From: Anticarsia gemmatalis
Taxonomy: Eukaryota; Arthropoda; Insecta; Lepidoptera; Erebidae
DNA: 64,000 bases
NCBI RefSeq assembly: GCF_050436995.1
Contig: NC_134775.1
Coordinates: 6,053,124-6,117,123 of the forward strand
Reading direction: 5' to 3'
Positions 62,171 through 64,000 of the stretch are shown in pieces. Each line of letters opens with the position of its first letter. Within the stretch, counting starts at the first letter, position 1. The notes below the pieces were generated by a model. The model ran no database searches and was not told the DNA's origin. It worked only from the letters and a program-made list of their open reading frames with translations. A program made the translations under genes and the position numbers.

Positions 62171-64000
62171 CCCTTAATTTACCCGGTAGATCCCTAGGAC
62201 TCCATTGAAAACTGTCAGCGCTTATAAAACTGTTAGTGTTTAGATTAACAAGTTGTGCGTTCTAGTACCTTCATGCAGTGACGCGCGAGACGCGGGGGAG
62301 AGCGGACGTCGATGCGCGCGGCTCCGATCGGTAAGTAAATACGCTAGTGGGGTCCGTGGGACTCCAACGGGGTATTAATGTTACAGTTTTAATTTATTTA
62401 CGGTATTGTTATGGTGCATCTTTTTTTGTTTTTAGTTGATATAATGGCATCTCGTAGTAGCATAAACGTCCTTGATGAAGGTGCTGCATCTGTAGTGGTC
62501 AAATGGCTTGAACAGCTTAGCGACACCGACACGGATGATGAGGATCAACAAAATAAGAAGACTGGAACCTGATGAGTTAGTGTCTGAATCCGAGGACGAC
62601 TGTGAGCTTTCAGACCACAACTCTGCTTCGGAATGTTCAGCTTCTTCAAGTGATGACGAAAACATCGATACGGGTGAGCAACTTTATTACTACGGGAAAA
62701 ACCGATTCAAATGGACACGAAATTCACCCTCGAGAAATTCTCGAACGCAATCTCATAGCATTCTACAAATACCAACAGTACAACATGCTGTTTTTGAAAA
62801 TGGTCCCCTATCGCCTGTAGAAGCGTTCCTACTTATGCTTGATGGTCAAATGCTTGAAATGATTATACAGTGGACAAACAAGAAACTTGACGAAATGCGA
62901 AATAAGTACCTATCTGAGAAATATACATACATTCAGAGACACGAATCAGATAGAAATATAAGGATTTATTTCCATGTTATTATATACTGCTGTTTTCAAA
63001 TCTGATAGAGAGAGTGTATTGTCTATTTTTGCCACCGATGGCTCAGGTAGAAACATCTTTCGGGCGTCGATGTCTAAGAAACGATTCCCTGTTCTACTGG
63101 TTGCTCTGCGTTTTGATGATTTTAACGACAGGGAAGAAAGGAAGAGAGATGATCCTGGTTGTGCAATAAATGATTTGTTCGAAACTTTTAATAAAAACTC
63201 TCAACAATATTACAAACCAGGCGCTAACGTAACAGTTGACGAGATGCTAATTGCGTTTAGGGGTAGATGCAAGTTTAAAGTGTACATTCCAAGCAAACCA
63301 GCAAAATATGGCCAGAAACTGCAAGTTCTAGCAGACTCAGATACATTTTATGTAATCAACTCATATCTCTATACAGGAAAAGGTTCTGATGGACGCATTT
63401 TATCCAACGATGAAAAAAAAATAACTATTCCAACTCAAGCAGTGCTCCGATTATGTAAGCCCGTTTTTAACAGCAATAGAAATGTTACCACTGACAACTG
63501 GTCTATTGAATTATCACAAGAACTAAAAGCTAGAGGCCTAACTACCGTAGGAGCGTTGAAGAAAAATAAGGCTATTATTCCCAAAGAGTTTCAACCAAGC
63601 AGGCACAGAGTAGAAAAGTCTTCATTGTTTGGGTTTAAGAAAGAATGCACATTGGTCAGCTTCGTGCAAAAAAAGAATAAAGCTGTGATATTATACTCTA
63701 CCATGCACCACGATGATAAGGTTAATCCAGAAACCCAGAAGCCTGAAATAATAGAATATTATATTTATATATTTGGTAGCATACCAAATCAGGTGTCGAC
63801 TCAGCTGATCAAAAATGTTCAGTATATTCCTGTAGTCGTCGTACTCCCCGCTGGCCAATGGTACTGTTCTTCCGTATTGTTGATATGTGCGCTTGGAATA
63901 GTAAAGTTATACATCAATCGCAGAACAATATACCTAAACTATCTCGTCTTGATTTCATAAAATCTGTCGCAGGCGAACTCAATGAATGCAATCTGAAAAC
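62171..64000 (+). mobile_element. piggyBac-like DNA transposon, 5' part
   Basis: TTAA at 62167-62170 is the piggyBac target, followed by CCCTTAATTTACCCGGTAGA, a piggyBac-style terminal repeat. A transposase gene starts at 62444 and runs off the window. A probable 5' non-coding exon ends at CCGATCG|GTAAGTA (near 62332), with an acceptor TTTTTAG just before the coding start. The right end is not in the window. Confidence 0.85.
62444..64000 (+). pseudogene. piggyBac transposase with several frameshifts
   Basis: The acidic N-terminus starts MASRSSINVLDEG and shifts frame near 62545 into RRLEPDELVSESEDDCELSD. A second shift near 62990 enters VFKSDRESVLSIFATDGSGR and RASMSKKRFPVLLVALRFDD. The catalytic domain shows VTVDEMLIAFRGRCKFKVYI (first Asp) and VTTDNWSIELSQEL (second Asp). 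A third shift near 63780 leads to SGVDSADQKCSVYS (third acidic block) and RRTPRWPMVLFFRIVDMCAW, continuing beyond 64000. All three catalytic Asp blocks remain, so the copy is recently broken. Confidence 0.9.

Overview
This window is 64 kb of eukaryotic, almost certainly lepidopteran (moth or butterfly) DNA made of transposable elements. The evidence is indirect but consistent: canonical short Helitrons with TC...CTAG ends inserted at A/T, three families of tRNA-derived SINEs, CR1/jockey-like non-LTR elements with (ATT)n tails, an insect errantivirus with AGTTA...TAACT LTRs, and piggyBac, mariner and PIF/Harbinger relatives. I found no convincing single-copy host gene, no rRNA gene and no functional tRNA gene (the tRNA-like stretches are SINE heads). 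Most coding regions are broken by stops, frameshifts, deletions or younger insertions.

Layout. 1-1570: a four-exon PIF/Harbinger (HARBI1-like) transposase pseudogene on the minus strand and its terminal repeat. 2085-11490: a nest four deep. An old repeat is split by a hairpin element (element A), which is split by an errantivirus (2949-11290), which carries a non-autonomous LTR element (3332-4433). 11932-12445: two tandem Helitrons. 12557-13537: a gypsy pol fragment. 13567-19039: a non-LTR element (F) interrupted by a deletion-derived gypsy LTR element (16286-18267) that contains a piece of the same non-autonomous LTR element. 19040-19756: a short non-LTR derivative sitting inside (TTA)n. 21150-24290: a GC-rich jockey-like element. 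24440-34495: non-LTR element B, split by a second copy of element A (26386-27880) and by a 5.75-kb TIR transposon (28084-33833) carrying a multi-exon DUF7869-like gene. 34603-40870: non-LTR element C (minus), with a SINE, an R1-like fragment and a 1-kb Helitron inserted. 40900-43956: a gypsy element with open gag and pol. 44447-46430: a non-autonomous LTR copy joined to ORF1 of a non-LTR element. 46925-48960: an RT fragment and a mariner pseudogene. 49363-60540: non-LTR element D (minus), split by a 3.2-kb TIR element carrying a copia remnant (50117-53321) and by a head-to-head palindromic Penelope-like insertion (54955-58717). 60658-61385: another RT fragment. 62171-64000: the 5' part of a piggyBac element.

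The elements relate mainly by nesting, so relative ages can be read directly. Several insertions can be closed exactly: removing the insert and one copy of the duplicated target restores the reading frame or matches the other copy of the repeat. The strongest leads are the perfect 1,846-bp-arm Penelope palindrome flanked by one 12-bp target duplication, the TIR transposon with a TA duplication that encloses the DUF7869-like gene, the TIR element whose own gene seems to have been replaced by copia sequence, and the hairpin element whose second copy supplies the empty site of the errantivirus.
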